In this document: positions 1-6,325 of the stretch, one piece after another | Numbering within the stretch: the stretch's first letter is position 1 | How the letters are laid out: the number at the start of each line of letters is the position of its first letter | Translations under genes and position numbers: made by a program | The notes under the pieces: generated by a model | The model's database searches: none | Told to the model about the DNA's origin: nothing | The model's input: only the letters and a program-made list of their open reading frames with translations | Origin: Spirochaetaceae bacterium | Lineage (GTDB): Bacteria > Spirochaetota > Spirochaetia > Treponematales > Breznakiellaceae | NCBI GenBank assembly: GCA_031279895.1 | Contig: JAITHR010000231.1 | Location: 1-7,929, forward strand | Direction: 5' to 3' | DNA: 7,929 nucleotides

Positions 1-1550
1 GCTCTCACTACGTCTTCGGGCCTCTTTTTAAGCACGTCAACCTGATAATTAAGGTTCCGCATCGTCTCGTCGTCGATTTTGCCGGCAAAGGACCTGATAA
101 GCGCCTTGAGTTCCGGGAACCGCTCAAGAAGTTCCGGCCTCACGAGCGGAACCGCGTCATAGGGCGGGAAATGCCCCAGGTCGTCTTCCAGCACCGTAAG
201 ATCAAAAGCCTGCAAGAGCCCGTCAGTAGAAAACGCATCGATAACGTCGCTTTGACGGTTCATAAGCGCGGTATACCGCGGCGCACCGTCAAGGGGGATA
301 ATGTCCTTAAAGCGCAGATCATAGCGGAGGAGCAGCCCCTGCATCCCGTCGAACCGGTTCATAAACTCAAGGGTCGGGGAAAACCGGAAAACCGGCGCGG
401 CGCGGCTCGCACGGGCCAGATCGGAAATCGTGGCAAGCCGGTGTTCCCGCGCCGTCTCGGGCCGTACCGCCAGGGCGTAGGTGTTGTTGAACCCAAGCGC
501 CGGAAACATCACGACGCCGTGTCGCTCAAGAAGCTCCCGCTCGACGAACGCATATATCTCAGGGGCGGAGCGGTACTCGGACTGTTGCAAAATGCTGTTA
601 TACGCGGTGCCGAGGTACTCCACATAGAGGTCAACCTCGCCTGTTTTCAAGGCCCCGAAAATAATCTGGGTGCCGCCCAAATCCAGTTTGCGCACGACTT
701 TTAGCGCGGTCTCCTTTTCTATGAGCTGGGCGTACAGCTCCCCCAAAAGGTTCTGTTCGGTAAAATCCTTCGCCGCCACCACCACCGTGCGCCCCGCCGC
801 GGGAGATCCGGCGGTCATGGAAAAAAAGACCGCGGCGATAAAACCGGCAAACCCCGCGGCGCTGCACCCTAAGGCAAGGCGCTGCCGCCGGCGGAACCGC
901 TTCGTGTCGAGGGTCTGAATGTCCGGGCGCAGGTGCACGGGAGAGACGAGGATCTCTATGCGCGCCGCAAGAAAGTCGATGCCCAGGGCAAGGAGGCACG
1001 CGGGAATCGCGCCGGCCAGTATCTGGGCCGTGTTCACGGTTCGTATGCCGGAATACACAAGAAACCCCAGCCCGCCGGCGCCGATGAAAGCCGCGATGGT
1101 AACAAGCCCCACCGCCGTAACCGCCGAAATCCGCACACCCGCCATAATCACCGGCAGCGCCAGAGGCAGCTTCACCTTAAAAAGCACCTGACGCGGGGTC
1201 ATGCCGATTCCGGTGGCCGCCTCGATAACGTCCCGCGGGACATTCTCAAGGCCCGTTGCCGTGTTCTTGATAATCGGGAGTAGGGAATAGACCACCACCA
1301 TGAACACCGCGGGGCGGAATCCGATGCCCAGAAACGGGATGAGAAACCCCAGAAGCGCGAGGCTGGGGATGGCCTGCGCCACGTTTGCCGCGCCCAGGAT
1401 AGGGGGGCTGAGTTTTTTAAGATAGCTAATCATAATGCCCAACGGAACCCCGATAAGCACCGCCACGAAGACCGCGATGAGCGCGAGCCGGCAATGCTCC
1501 AGAAGAAGCCGGACAATTTCACCGCTGTTTTGCACCGCATACTGAATCAC
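1..1550 (-). CDS. Osmoprotectant ABC transporter, permease fused to substrate-binding domain (3' end cut off by window)
   Basis: This is the membrane and ligand-binding half of an OpuC-type importer for compatible solutes such as glycine betaine, carnitine or choline. Residues 1 to about 215 form a hydrophobic permease domain with the BPD_transp_1 features AQAIPSLALLGF, VYSLLPIIKNT and EAATGIGM. Residues about 225-245 are a further hydrophobic segment that tethers the following domain outside the membrane. From residue about 255 the substrate-binding domain begins (VVVAAKDFTEQNLLGEL), with DLYVEYLGTAYNSIL and DVIDAFSTDG later, all typical of the family. About 516 codons are visible and the reading frame is open to base 1, so only roughly ten residues seem to be missing. 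The start is a GTG two bases after the opuCA stop, with AGGAGG seven bases upstream, so translation is probably coupled to opuCA. I translated the frame by hand through most of its length and found no break. The exact solute cannot be told from sequence. Confidence 0.9.
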   Translation of the reverse strand, partial: MIQYAVQNSGEIVRLLLEHCRLALIAVFVAVLIGVPLGIMISYLKKLSPPILGAANVAQAIPSLALLGFLIPFLGIGFRPAVFMVVVYSLLPIIKNTATGLENVPRDVIEAATGIGMTPRQVLFKVKLPLALPVIMAGVRISAVTAVGLVTIAAFIGAGGLGFLVYSGIRTVNTAQILAGAIPACLLALGIDFLAARIEILVSPVHLRPDIQTLDTKRFRRRQRLALGCSAAGFAGFIAAVFFSMTAGSPAAGRTVVVAAKDFTEQNLLGELYAQLIEKETALKVVRKLDLGGTQIIFGALKTGEVDLYVEYLGTAYNSILQQSEYRSAPEIYAFVERELLERHGVVMFPALGFNNTYALAVRPETAREHRLATISDLARASRAAPVFRFSPTLEFMNRFDGMQGLLLRYDLRFKDIIPLDGAPRYTALMNRQSDVIDAFSTDGLLQAFDLTVLEDDLGHFPPYDAVPLVRPELLERFPELKALIRSFAGKIDDETMRNLNYQVDVLKKRPEDVVR

Positions 1551-1552
1551 CG

Positions 1553-2722
1553 TTACGCCTCCTCGAAATATCTGCTGCTTAAGGTGGTTACGAGACTGCT
1601 CTTGGTTATGATGCCCACCAGTTTCCCGTGGTCCTCAACCACCGGCACTGCCGAAGCTTTCATCTCTTTCATGCGCCGGATAATCTCCAGAATAGAGGTC
1701 CGGGATGACGCCGCGTAAGGCACGGTCCGCATAACCGAACCCGCGGGGACCCGGTAATCCGGCGGTTCCCGCGCATCTTCCGCGTAGAGCGCCCCTTCGA
1801 GGCGTCCGGCGGCGTCGATGATGAGGATGCTGTCCACCCCGCGGGAGTGCATGGTTTCGATACAGCGGAGGAGAGTCGCGTCTTTGTGCGCCACAACCGG
1901 CGTGGGTATCATAATATCCTCCGCGTGGATGAGTTCCGGCGCGGTCCAGATACGGTGCTTCCCCACGAACTTTGCCACGAACTCGTCAACGGGATTTTTT
2001 AATACCGCCTCCGGCGTGTCGTACTGGAGGATGCGCCCCTTGTTGACGATGCAGATTTTATTCCCAAGCTTTATCGCCTCGTCCATATCGTGCGTTACAA
2101 AGACTATCGTCTTTCGTAGCCGCGCTTGCAGCTCCGAGAGCTCGTCCTGGAGCTGTTCGCGGGTAATCGGGTCAAGAGCGGAAAACGGCTCGTCCATAAG
2201 CACGATTTCTGGATCAAGGGCAAAAGCCCTGGCCACCCCGACCCGCTGCTGCTGCCCGCCTGATAGCTGTACCGGGTAGCGGTCAAGATACTTTTCCGGC
2301 GCCAGGCCCACAAGTTCAAGAAGCTCCGCGGTCCGCTCGCCTATGCTCTTTTCCGCCGCCTCCGGCGGCCCGCGCCCCTCCCGCCTCCCGCGCCGCGCAC
2401 TCCGCTCCCGGCGCTCAAGAGACGGCACCAGCTCGATGTTTTCCCGAATGGTCAGGTGGGGGAAAAGCCCGACCGACTGGATAACGTAGCCGATATTCCG
2501 GCGCAGGCGGAACACGTTTTTGGTTTTAATATCCTCGCCGTTAATCAGGATAGTGCCGGACGTCGGCTGGAGAAGCCGGTTTATCATCTTGAGAATCGTT
2601 GTTTTCCCGCACCCCGAAGGGCCTATCAGAACCGCGAAATCACTCTTCGCCACGGTAAACGAAATGTCCCGAATAACGTCGTGGTGCTTATACGTTTTGA
2701 CCACATTGCTAAATTCAATCAA
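1553..2722 (-). CDS. opuCA: Osmoprotectant ABC transporter ATP-binding protein with two CBS domains
   Basis: This 389-residue cytoplasmic ATPase powers the OpuC-type importer. It shows a Walker A motif (GPSGCGKTT, residues 34-42), Q-loop Gln82, the ABC signature LSGGQQQR (153-160), Walker B with catalytic Glu (IVLMDEP, 173-179) and H-loop His211. Two CBS repeats follow at about 270-316 and 330-381. In OpuA-type relatives such CBS pairs gate transport in response to ionic strength or nucleotides, so a similar role is inferred here. The start is a TTG preceded directly by an in-frame TAG and by AGGAGG eight bases upstream, so no longer start is possible. Residues about 104-125 are an Arg/Gly/Pro-rich stretch roughly 18 residues longer than I expect between the Q-loop and the signature helix; see the finding. 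The gene is followed after 2 bases by its permease partner and is probably transcribed with it from the promoter at 2744-2772. Confidence 0.93.
   Translation of the reverse strand: MIEFSNVVKTYKHHDVIRDISFTVAKSDFAVLIGPSGCGKTTILKMINRLLQPTSGTILINGEDIKTKNVFRLRRNIGYVIQSVGLFPHLTIRENIELVPSLERRERSARRGRREGRGPPEAAEKSIGERTAELLELVGLAPEKYLDRYPVQLSGGQQQRVGVARAFALDPEIVLMDEPFSALDPITREQLQDELSELQARLRKTIVFVTHDMDEAIKLGNKICIVNKGRILQYDTPEAVLKNPVDEFVAKFVGKHRIWTAPELIHAEDIMIPTPVVAHKDATLLRCIETMHSRGVDSILIIDAAGRLEGALYAEDAREPPDYRVPAGSVMRTVPYAASSRTSILEIIRRMKEMKASAVPVVEDHGKLVGIITKSSLVTTLSSRYFEEA
1558..1563 (-). promoter_or_regulatory. Ribosome binding site deciding the GTG start of the permease fusion
   Basis: AGGAGG on the minus strand lies inside the last codons of opuCA, seven bases before the GTG at 1550. 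No ATG lies nearby in that frame, so this site decides the start and points to translational coupling. Confidence 0.8.
2355..2369 (-). repeat. GC-rich hairpin inside the opuCA insertion
   Basis: Six bases (GCCGCC), a triloop and the exact complement (GGCGGC) form a hairpin with a GGA triloop on the opuCA sense strand. The same triloop design recurs in the intergenic repeats at 4560-4572, 4810-4822 and 7621-7633. The adjoining bases 2369-2379 (CCCGCGCCCCT) also occur in the intergenic repeat at 4753-4763. This may be a repeat remnant within the gene, but GC-rich sequence makes chance similarity possible. Confidence 0.4.
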
Positions 2723-2730
2723 CTAACTTT

Positions 2731-2736
2731 CCTCCT
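2731..2736 (-). promoter_or_regulatory. Ribosome binding site for the TTG start of opuCA
   Basis: AGGAGG stands eight bases before the TTG at 2722. An in-frame TAG touches the TTG, which fixes the start at this rare codon. Confidence 0.8.
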
Positions 2737-2743
2737 CATTGTT

Positions 2744-2772
2744 AGGATAGTCTCCACTCCGTTCTTTTACAA
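2744..2772 (-). promoter_or_regulatory. Candidate sigma70-type promoter of the opu operon
   Basis: On the minus strand a -35 box TTGTAA (2772-2767) and a -10 box TATCCT (2749-2744) are separated by exactly 17 bases. Transcription would begin near 2737, giving a leader of only about 15 bases that starts almost at the Shine-Dalgarno site. Both boxes deviate from the consensus, so the call is moderate. The A-tract array lies directly upstream and could act as an UP element or bend. Confidence 0.45.
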
Positions 2773-2774
2773 TG

Positions 2775-2881
2775 TTTTTTCCCGTATTTTCTGGTTTTTT
2801 CCCGTTCTTTCTCAATTTTTCTCCCTATTTTTTCAGTATCTTTTAATATTTCCTATTTTTTCCCAATCTTTCTTATTTTTT
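2775..2881. promoter_or_regulatory. Phased T-tract array, predicted curved DNA, in the divergent opu/hcp promoter region
   Basis: Eleven T-runs of 3-6 bases are centred near 2777, 2788, 2797, 2809, 2818, 2830, 2842, 2850, 2858, 2870 and 2878, an average step of about 10.1 bases, one helical turn. T-runs alternate with short C-rich or mixed spacers; the plus strand is nearly all pyrimidine. The first two 20-base units (2774-2793 and 2794-2813) match at 17 of 20 positions. Phased A/T tracts are known to bend DNA, so a role in promoter architecture between the two divergent genes is likely. The rest of this 267-base gap holds the opu promoter and the hcp leader. Confidence 0.6.
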
Positions 2882-2978
2882 CTCAATTAAAGTGGTAAAT
2901 ACAACCGAAATGCGCCGAAGCTCGGACTATATTTAAAAGGGTAAAACCAGAAAACAGAACCTATACAACCTATTTTAT

Positions 2979-2983
2979 GGAGG
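2979..2983 (+). promoter_or_regulatory. Ribosome binding site of hcp
   Basis: GGAGG lies six bases before the ATG at 2990. The start is also fixed by the protein itself, which begins with the conserved MFCYQCEQ of the family. Confidence 0.8.
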
Positions 2984-2989
2984 AAAGCA

Positions 2990-4555
2990 ATGTTTTGTTA
3001 TCAATGTGAACAGGCCGCGAAGGGTTCCGGCTGTACGAAAAGCGGCGTGTGCGGGAAAAAGCCCGAAACCGCCGCGGCGCAGGACCTTTTAACGAGCGAG
3101 CTTATTGCGCTTGCCATGGCGGCAGGAGACAATCCGGCTCCCGAAACGGTTGACCTTATTGCCGAAGGTCTTTTTCTCACCCTGACGAACGTAAGTTTTG
3201 ACGAGGCCCGGGCCGAGGAGTATACCGCGAAGGTCAAGAAAGCCCGCACTGTCCTGGGCGGCAAAGGGGCCGCGCCCGTACCGAACTCCCTCTTTGCCGG
3301 CGAACGGGATGTGGTTTCTCTCCGCTCGACCCTGCTCTTCGGGCTTCGGGGCATGGCCGCGTACCGGTATCACGCCCGTATGCTTGGGCGCAAAAGCGAG
3401 AAGGTTGACCGCAAACTCGTCAACGCGCTGGCGTTTCTTGGCGCGGAACAGGCCGCCGACACGCTCCTCTCCGGTATCCTTGAGATCGGCGCGGCAAATC
3501 TGGATGCCCTTGCCCTTTTGGACAAGGCACACACCGATACGTTCGGGGTTCCTTCTCCGGTAACGGTTTCTCTTACCGTCGAGAAAGGGCCGTTTATCGT
3601 GATTTCAGGCCACGACTTGCGGGACATTGCTATGCTTCTTGAACAGACCGACGGATCCGGCGTGAATGTGTACACCCATTGCGAGATGCTTCCCGCGCAC
3701 GCCTATCCGCTCTTAAAAAAGCACGGCCAGCTCAAGGGAGCTTTCGGCACCGCCTGGCACAACCAGCAGAAGGAGTTTGACGGGCTTCCGGCGCCCATCC
3801 TGTTTACGACCAACTGTCTTATGTCCCCCAGGGACTCGTACAAAGATCGGGTGTATACCACGGGGATTGCGGACTTTCCGGGGGCCGCACGTATCGAGGC
3901 CGGAAGCGACGGGCGCAAGGATTTTTCCGCGCTGATTAACCGTGCGAAAACATTGGGCGGCTATACCGAAGCCCGTCACGGCGCGGGGATAAACGGCGGC
4001 TCGTCGGTATGCACCGGTTACGGCGGGAAGACCCTGCTTTCCCAGGCGGACGCGATTATTGACGCGGTGAAATCCGGCGCCATAAAGCATTTCTTTCTGG
4101 TCGGCGGGTGCGACGGCGGGAAAGCGGAGCGGAGTTACTACACCGAGTTTGTGAAGCGGACGCCGCAAGACACGGTGATCCTGACCCTTGGGTGCGGCAA
4201 GTTCCGTTTCAACGATACCGACATCGGTTCCATAGGCCCGTTCCCCCGTATTCTTGACATGGGGCAGTGCAACGACGCCTATGGCGCGATACAGGTTGCT
4301 TTGGCTTTGGCAGGCGCGTTTAACTGCGGGGTGAACGAGCTTCCGCTCACGCTGGTTTTGTCATGGTTTGAGCAGAAGGCGGTGTGTATTCTCCTTACCC
4401 TACTGTCTTTGGGGATTAAGAATATCTACATCGGCCCAAGCCTGCCGGCTTTTTTGTCAGAGGGCGTATTAAACACGCTGGTTGAGAAGTTCAGTCTCCA
4501 TCCCATAACGAATCCGGAACAGGACCTCAAAGCTATCCTCCAGAAAGCCGGCTAA
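2990..4555 (+). CDS. hcp: Hybrid cluster protein (hydroxylamine reductase-like), class I
   Basis: Hcp is a cytoplasmic Fe-S protein with a cubane and a hybrid Fe-S-O cluster; it reduces hydroxylamine in vitro and NO in vivo in some bacteria. The 521 residues start with Cys3, Cys6, Cys15 and Cys21 (C-x2-C-x8-C-x5-C), the class I pattern of strict anaerobes. All hybrid-cluster ligands can be placed: His208 (GHDL), Glu232 (HCEMLPAH), Cys276 (TNCLMSP), Cys374 (VGGCDG), Cys402 (LGCGKFRF), Cys427 (GQCNDAYGA), Glu461 and Lys463 (WFEQK). Their spacings agree with the Desulfovibrio vulgaris protein except for about four extra residues between Cys276 and Cys374, in the glycine-rich stretch near 330-346 that also carries an additional Cys341. 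No hcr-like reductase gene is next to it, which is common for class I. It appears to be a single-gene unit ending in the structured region at 4559-4643. I find no convincing FNR/HcpR-type palindrome upstream. Confidence 0.96.
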   Translation: MFCYQCEQAAKGSGCTKSGVCGKKPETAAAQDLLTSELIALAMAAGDNPAPETVDLIAEGLFLTLTNVSFDEARAEEYTAKVKKARTVLGGKGAAPVPNSLFAGERDVVSLRSTLLFGLRGMAAYRYHARMLGRKSEKVDRKLVNALAFLGAEQAADTLLSGILEIGAANLDALALLDKAHTDTFGVPSPVTVSLTVEKGPFIVISGHDLRDIAMLLEQTDGSGVNVYTHCEMLPAHAYPLLKKHGQLKGAFGTAWHNQQKEFDGLPAPILFTTNCLMSPRDSYKDRVYTTGIADFPGAARIEAGSDGRKDFSALINRAKTLGGYTEARHGAGINGGSSVCTGYGGKTLLSQADAIIDAVKSGAIKHFFLVGGCDGGKAERSYYTEFVKRTPQDTVILTLGCGKFRFNDTDIGSIGPFPRILDMGQCNDAYGAIQVALALAGAFNCGVNELPLTLVLSWFEQKAVCILLTLLSLGIKNIYIGPSLPAFLSEGVLNTLVEKFSLHPITNPEQDLKAILQKAG

Positions 4556-4558
4556 CCA

Positions 4559-4577
4559 GCCGTCTCCGACGGTTTCA
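4559..4577 (+). repeat. Left 19-bp inverted repeat with UCC-triloop hairpin, 3' of hcp
   Basis: The sequence GCCGTCTCCGACGGTTTCA starts three bases after the hcp stop codon and has a perfect inverted copy at 4805-4823. It contains a five-pair hairpin, CCGTC-TCC-GACGG, at 4560-4572. It leads straight into the repeat arm GTTTCAAAAGCTTCCTG (4572-4588). Confidence 0.8.
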
Positions 4578-4643
4578 AAAGCTTCCTGCGCCGCGCCCCG
4601 AAGCGGTCGTTTTCCGCTTTGCCGCGGTATCAGGAAGCTTTTT
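4577..4643 (+). terminator. Nested stem-loop and T-run, probable hcp terminator
   Basis: AAAAGCTTCCTG (4577-4588) pairs perfectly over 12 bases with CAGGAAGCTTTT (4631-4642). Two further stems nest inside: CCGCG/CGCGG (4591-4595 with 4623-4627) and AAGCGG/CCGCTT (4601-4606 with 4614-4619, 7-base loop). The closing arm runs into TTTTT (4639-4643). This fits an intrinsic terminator for hcp, although the structure is larger than usual and belongs to a repeat family. Confidence 0.55.
4591..4632 (+). repeat. Direct repeat unit, copy 1 (42 bases)
   Basis: It matches 4754-4795 base for base at both ends, including 17 identical bases GCTTTGCCGCGGTATCA (4616-4632 and 4779-4795). The inner stem AAGCGG/CCGCTT is AAGCAG/CTGCTT in the other copy, a compensatory change that keeps the pairing. 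The 7-base loop differs almost completely, as expected when only the fold matters. Confidence 0.75.
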
Positions 4644-4648
4644 GCCAC

Positions 4649-4709
4649 CCGTAGGCTGTCTGCCTCCGGCGTTTGGGGAGGCCAGCCTCCCCAAACCCCA
4701 CACCTACGG
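4649..4709 (+). repeat. Two nested perfect inverted repeats between hcp and aepX
   Basis: CCGTAGG (4649-4655) pairs with CCTACGG (4703-4709). Inside, GTTTGGGGAGGC (4671-4682) pairs over 12 bases with GCCTCCCCAAAC (4685-4696) across only two bases. No T-run follows on either strand, so it does not look like a simple terminator. It could be an RNA structure, a repeat core or a protein-binding site. Confidence 0.6.
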
Positions 4710-4753
4710 CTTCTCGCGCTACGCCTCCGAACAATGACTGTCCGCTTACCGCC

Positions 4754-4795
4754 CCGCGCCCCTAAGCAGTTCCCGCCTGCTTTGCCGCGGTATCA
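4754..4795 (+). repeat. Direct repeat unit, copy 2 (42 bases)
   Basis: This is the second copy of the 4591-4632 unit, with its own fold: CCGCG/CGCGG (4754-4758 with 4786-4790) around AAGCAG/CTGCTT (4764-4769 with 4777-4782). An added stem TACCGC/GCGGTA (4747-4752 with 4787-4792) overlaps the outer one as an alternative. Confidence 0.7.
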
Positions 4796-4823
4796 AGACG
4801 CTTATGAAACCGTCGGAGACGGC
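4794..4823 (-). repeat. Right inverted repeat: arm plus GGA/UCC-triloop hairpin
   Basis: Bases 4805-4823 are the exact reverse complement of 4559-4577. The arm CAAGACGCTTATGAAAC (4794-4810) is identical over 17 bases to 7605-7621 at the end of apt. The hairpin CCGTC-GGA-GACGG (4810-4822) corresponds to CAGCC-GGA-GGCTG at 7621-7633, with two compensated base pairs. Confidence 0.8.
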
Positions 4824-4834
4824 GGAGGCGGCGG

Positions 4835-4864
4835 TTGACGGTATGAGGGGTTTGGCGCTATAAA
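4835..4864 (+). promoter_or_regulatory. Sigma70-type promoter of aepX
   Basis: TTGACG (4835-4840) and TATAAA (4859-4864) are separated by 18 bases, close to the consensus. The start of transcription would be near 4871, giving a leader of about 55 bases to the ATG at 4926. The promoter lies just outside the inverted repeat that ends at 4823. Confidence 0.65.
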
Positions 4865-4914
4865 GTAAAGAAAAATGAAAAAGAGCGTGTCCTGCAATCA
4901 AAGCAATCAAACGA

Positions 4915-4920
4915 GAGGAG
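4915..4920 (+). promoter_or_regulatory. Ribosome binding site deciding the aepX start
   Basis: GAGGAG within a longer purine run stands five bases before the ATG at 4926. The in-frame ATG at 4875 has no comparable site and would lie about four bases after the predicted transcription start, so 4926 is preferred. Confidence 0.75.
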
Positions 4921-4925
4921 AGGGT

Positions 4926-6239
4926 ATGGGTCGCGTAATCTATCTTGGTATGCGCGGGGACATTATTCATCCCGGCATTATCAATATCATACACGAAGGG
5001 GCGAAACGGGGAGAACTTCTAGTCGGGCTTTTGACGGACCGCGCCATTGCCGAACATAAACGACTTCCGTTCTTAACCTACGAACAGCGCAAAGCGGTGA
5101 TTGAAAACATTAAAGGCGTCTCCCGCGTGGTGCCGCAGAAAGAGTGGAGCTATGTGCCGAACCTGCGGACGTATAAGCCGGACGCTATCATCCACGGCGA
5201 CGACTGGAAAACCGGCGCACTCCAGAAAGAGCGGGACAACGTGTTCGAGGCCATGCGGGAACTGGGCGGGGAGGTCATTGAAATCCCCTACACGCCCGGG
5301 GTCAACACCTCGGCGCTTCAGGATGCCGTGCGCGAAGTCGGGACCACGCCGGACGTGCGCCTTAAAACGCTGCGCCGGCTCATTGAGAACAAAGAGATCA
5401 TCCGTATTATGGAGGCCCATTCCGGTCTTTCGGCGCTCATTATCGAAACCCTTGAGATGGAAATGGAACAGGACGGGGCGCGGCGCGGGTTTGACGGGAT
5501 GTGGTCGTCAAGCCTTACGGACTCCACCAGCCGGGGCAAGCCGGATATTGAGGCGGTTGACCTTACCACCCGCCTGCACAGCTTGACCGATATTCTTGAG
5601 TGTACCACGAAGCCCATCATCTTTGACGGGGATACCGGCGGCAAACCGGAACACTTTGTGTTTACCGTGCGGACATTGGAGCGGAACGGCGTTTCCGCCG
5701 TGATTATCGAGGACAAGGCGGGGCTTAAAAAGAATTCCCTTTTCGGCACCGAGGTTCTCCAGCAATTGGCGGACGTCCCTGATTTTTGCGAAAAGATACG
5801 CGCCGGAAAGCGGGCGCAGGTAACTGAAGACTTTATGATCATAGCCCGACTGGAAAGCCTTATCGCAGGATCCACCGTGGCGGATGCTCTGGAGCGGGCG
5901 CGTGCCTATGTGGGTTCCGGCGTTGACGGGGTGATGATACACAGCAAGGAAAAAACGGGGCTGGACATACAGGAGTTCTGCGCGGCGTTCCGCCGTGAAC
6001 ACGCCCATATCCCTTTGGTGCTGGTGCCGACCACCTATAACCAATATACCGAAAAGGATCTTGCCTCCTGGGGAGCTACTATCGTTATTTACGCCAACCA
6101 CCTCTTGCGCGCCTCCTACCCCGCGATGGTCAAGGCGGCGCAGAGCATCCTTCGGCACGGGAGATCCTTTGAAGCGGAAGCGGATAATCTGTGTATGCCC
6201 ATCCGCGAGGTCTTGGAACTCATCCCCGGTTCTTTCTAA
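4926..6239 (+). CDS. aepX: Phosphoenolpyruvate mutase with N-terminal nucleotidyltransferase-like domain
   Basis: The C-terminal part converts phosphoenolpyruvate to phosphonopyruvate, the C-P bond-forming first step of phosphonate synthesis. The protein has 437 residues from the preferred start, as usual for the fused form. Residues 1 to about 140 resemble a cytidylyltransferase-type domain (MGRVIYLGMRGDIIHPG, LTYEQRK, IIHGDDWK). Residues about 145-437 are an isocitrate lyase/PEP mutase domain with WSSSLTDS (193-200), metal-binding DGDTGG (234-239), the PEP mutase motif EDKAGLKKNS (262-271) and ARLES (307-311). That gating-loop motif separates it from methylisocitrate lyase-type enzymes, which carry KKCG. 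Oddly, the HxGH motif reads HPGI (15-18) and the usual ISSTxL reads VNTSAL (126-131), so the N-terminal domain may not transfer nucleotides. No phosphonopyruvate decarboxylase gene is in the window, although the mutase equilibrium favours PEP and normally needs such a partner. Confidence 0.94.
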   Translation: MGRVIYLGMRGDIIHPGIINIIHEGAKRGELLVGLLTDRAIAEHKRLPFLTYEQRKAVIENIKGVSRVVPQKEWSYVPNLRTYKPDAIIHGDDWKTGALQKERDNVFEAMRELGGEVIEIPYTPGVNTSALQDAVREVGTTPDVRLKTLRRLIENKEIIRIMEAHSGLSALIIETLEMEMEQDGARRGFDGMWSSSLTDSTSRGKPDIEAVDLTTRLHSLTDILECTTKPIIFDGDTGGKPEHFVFTVRTLERNGVSAVIIEDKAGLKKNSLFGTEVLQQLADVPDFCEKIRAGKRAQVTEDFMIIARLESLIAGSTVADALERARAYVGSGVDGVMIHSKEKTGLDIQEFCAAFRREHAHIPLVLVPTTYNQYTEKDLASWGATIVIYANHLLRASYPAMVKAAQSILRHGRSFEAEADNLCMPIREVLELIPGSF

Positions 6240-6240
6240 T

Positions 6241-6285
6241 CCGCCGGCGGAGGCGGCACAAAAGCTTCCTGCGGCGCGGCTCAAA
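6241..6285 (+). repeat. Repeat family copy 3' of aepX (left arm only)
   Basis: Starting one base after the aepX stop codon, CCGCC and GGCGG (6241-6245 with 6252-6256) can pair. Then CAAAAGCTTCCTGCG (6259-6273) matches 4576-4590 exactly over 15 bases. Bases 6259-6285 match the reverse complement of 7591-7617 at 23 of 27 positions. Unlike the hcp copy there is no nearby complementary arm or T-run, so as a terminator it would be incomplete. The following 40 bases to 6325 hold no further feature that I can name, apart from the ribosome binding site. Confidence 0.7.
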
Positions 6286-6313
6286 CAATGCCGCCCTCCG
6301 ACTGGAACCAAAT

Positions 6314-6317
6314 GAGG
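6314..6317 (+). promoter_or_regulatory. Ribosome binding site for the GTG start at 6326
   Basis: GAGG, extended to GAGGAAA, stands eight bases before the GTG. Base composition turns AT-rich here, in agreement with this being the true beginning of the gene. Confidence 0.6.
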
Positions 6318-6325
6318 AAATATTA

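Noticed and set aside
171..704. 177-codon plus-strand open frame inside the substrate-binding domain
   Set aside because: The minus-strand frame gives a clear family match through the same bases; the plus-strand frame is a by-product of GC-rich codons.
2774..2881. CRISPR-like or tandem repeat array
   Set aside because: Units are short, degenerate and without spacers of constant size; the regularity is that of T-tract phasing.
2928..2933. TATATT as -10 box of hcp
   Set aside because: It is in a plausible place, but there is no acceptable -35 box at 16-18 bases and no clear FNR/HcpR-like palindrome, so I do not list a promoter.
4649..4709. Riboswitch or tRNA in the hcp-aepX gap
   Set aside because: The stems are long and perfect and lie upstream of the aepX promoter; no cloverleaf or known riboswitch core could be made out.
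4875..4925. Earlier in-frame ATG giving AepX 17 extra residues
   Set aside because: No good ribosome site, almost at the predicted transcription start, and the conserved domain begins at MGRVIYLG behind a strong site at 4915-4920.
4746..4994. Open frame on the minus strand covering the aepX promoter region
   Set aside because: It runs through the repeats, promoter and first codons of aepX, has no ribosome binding site that I can see and its protein looks like no family.
6191..6325. Longer N-terminus for the first hypothetical gene
   Set aside because: It would overlap the end of aepX in another frame and translate repeat DNA into Arg-rich sequence without likeness to the paralogue.
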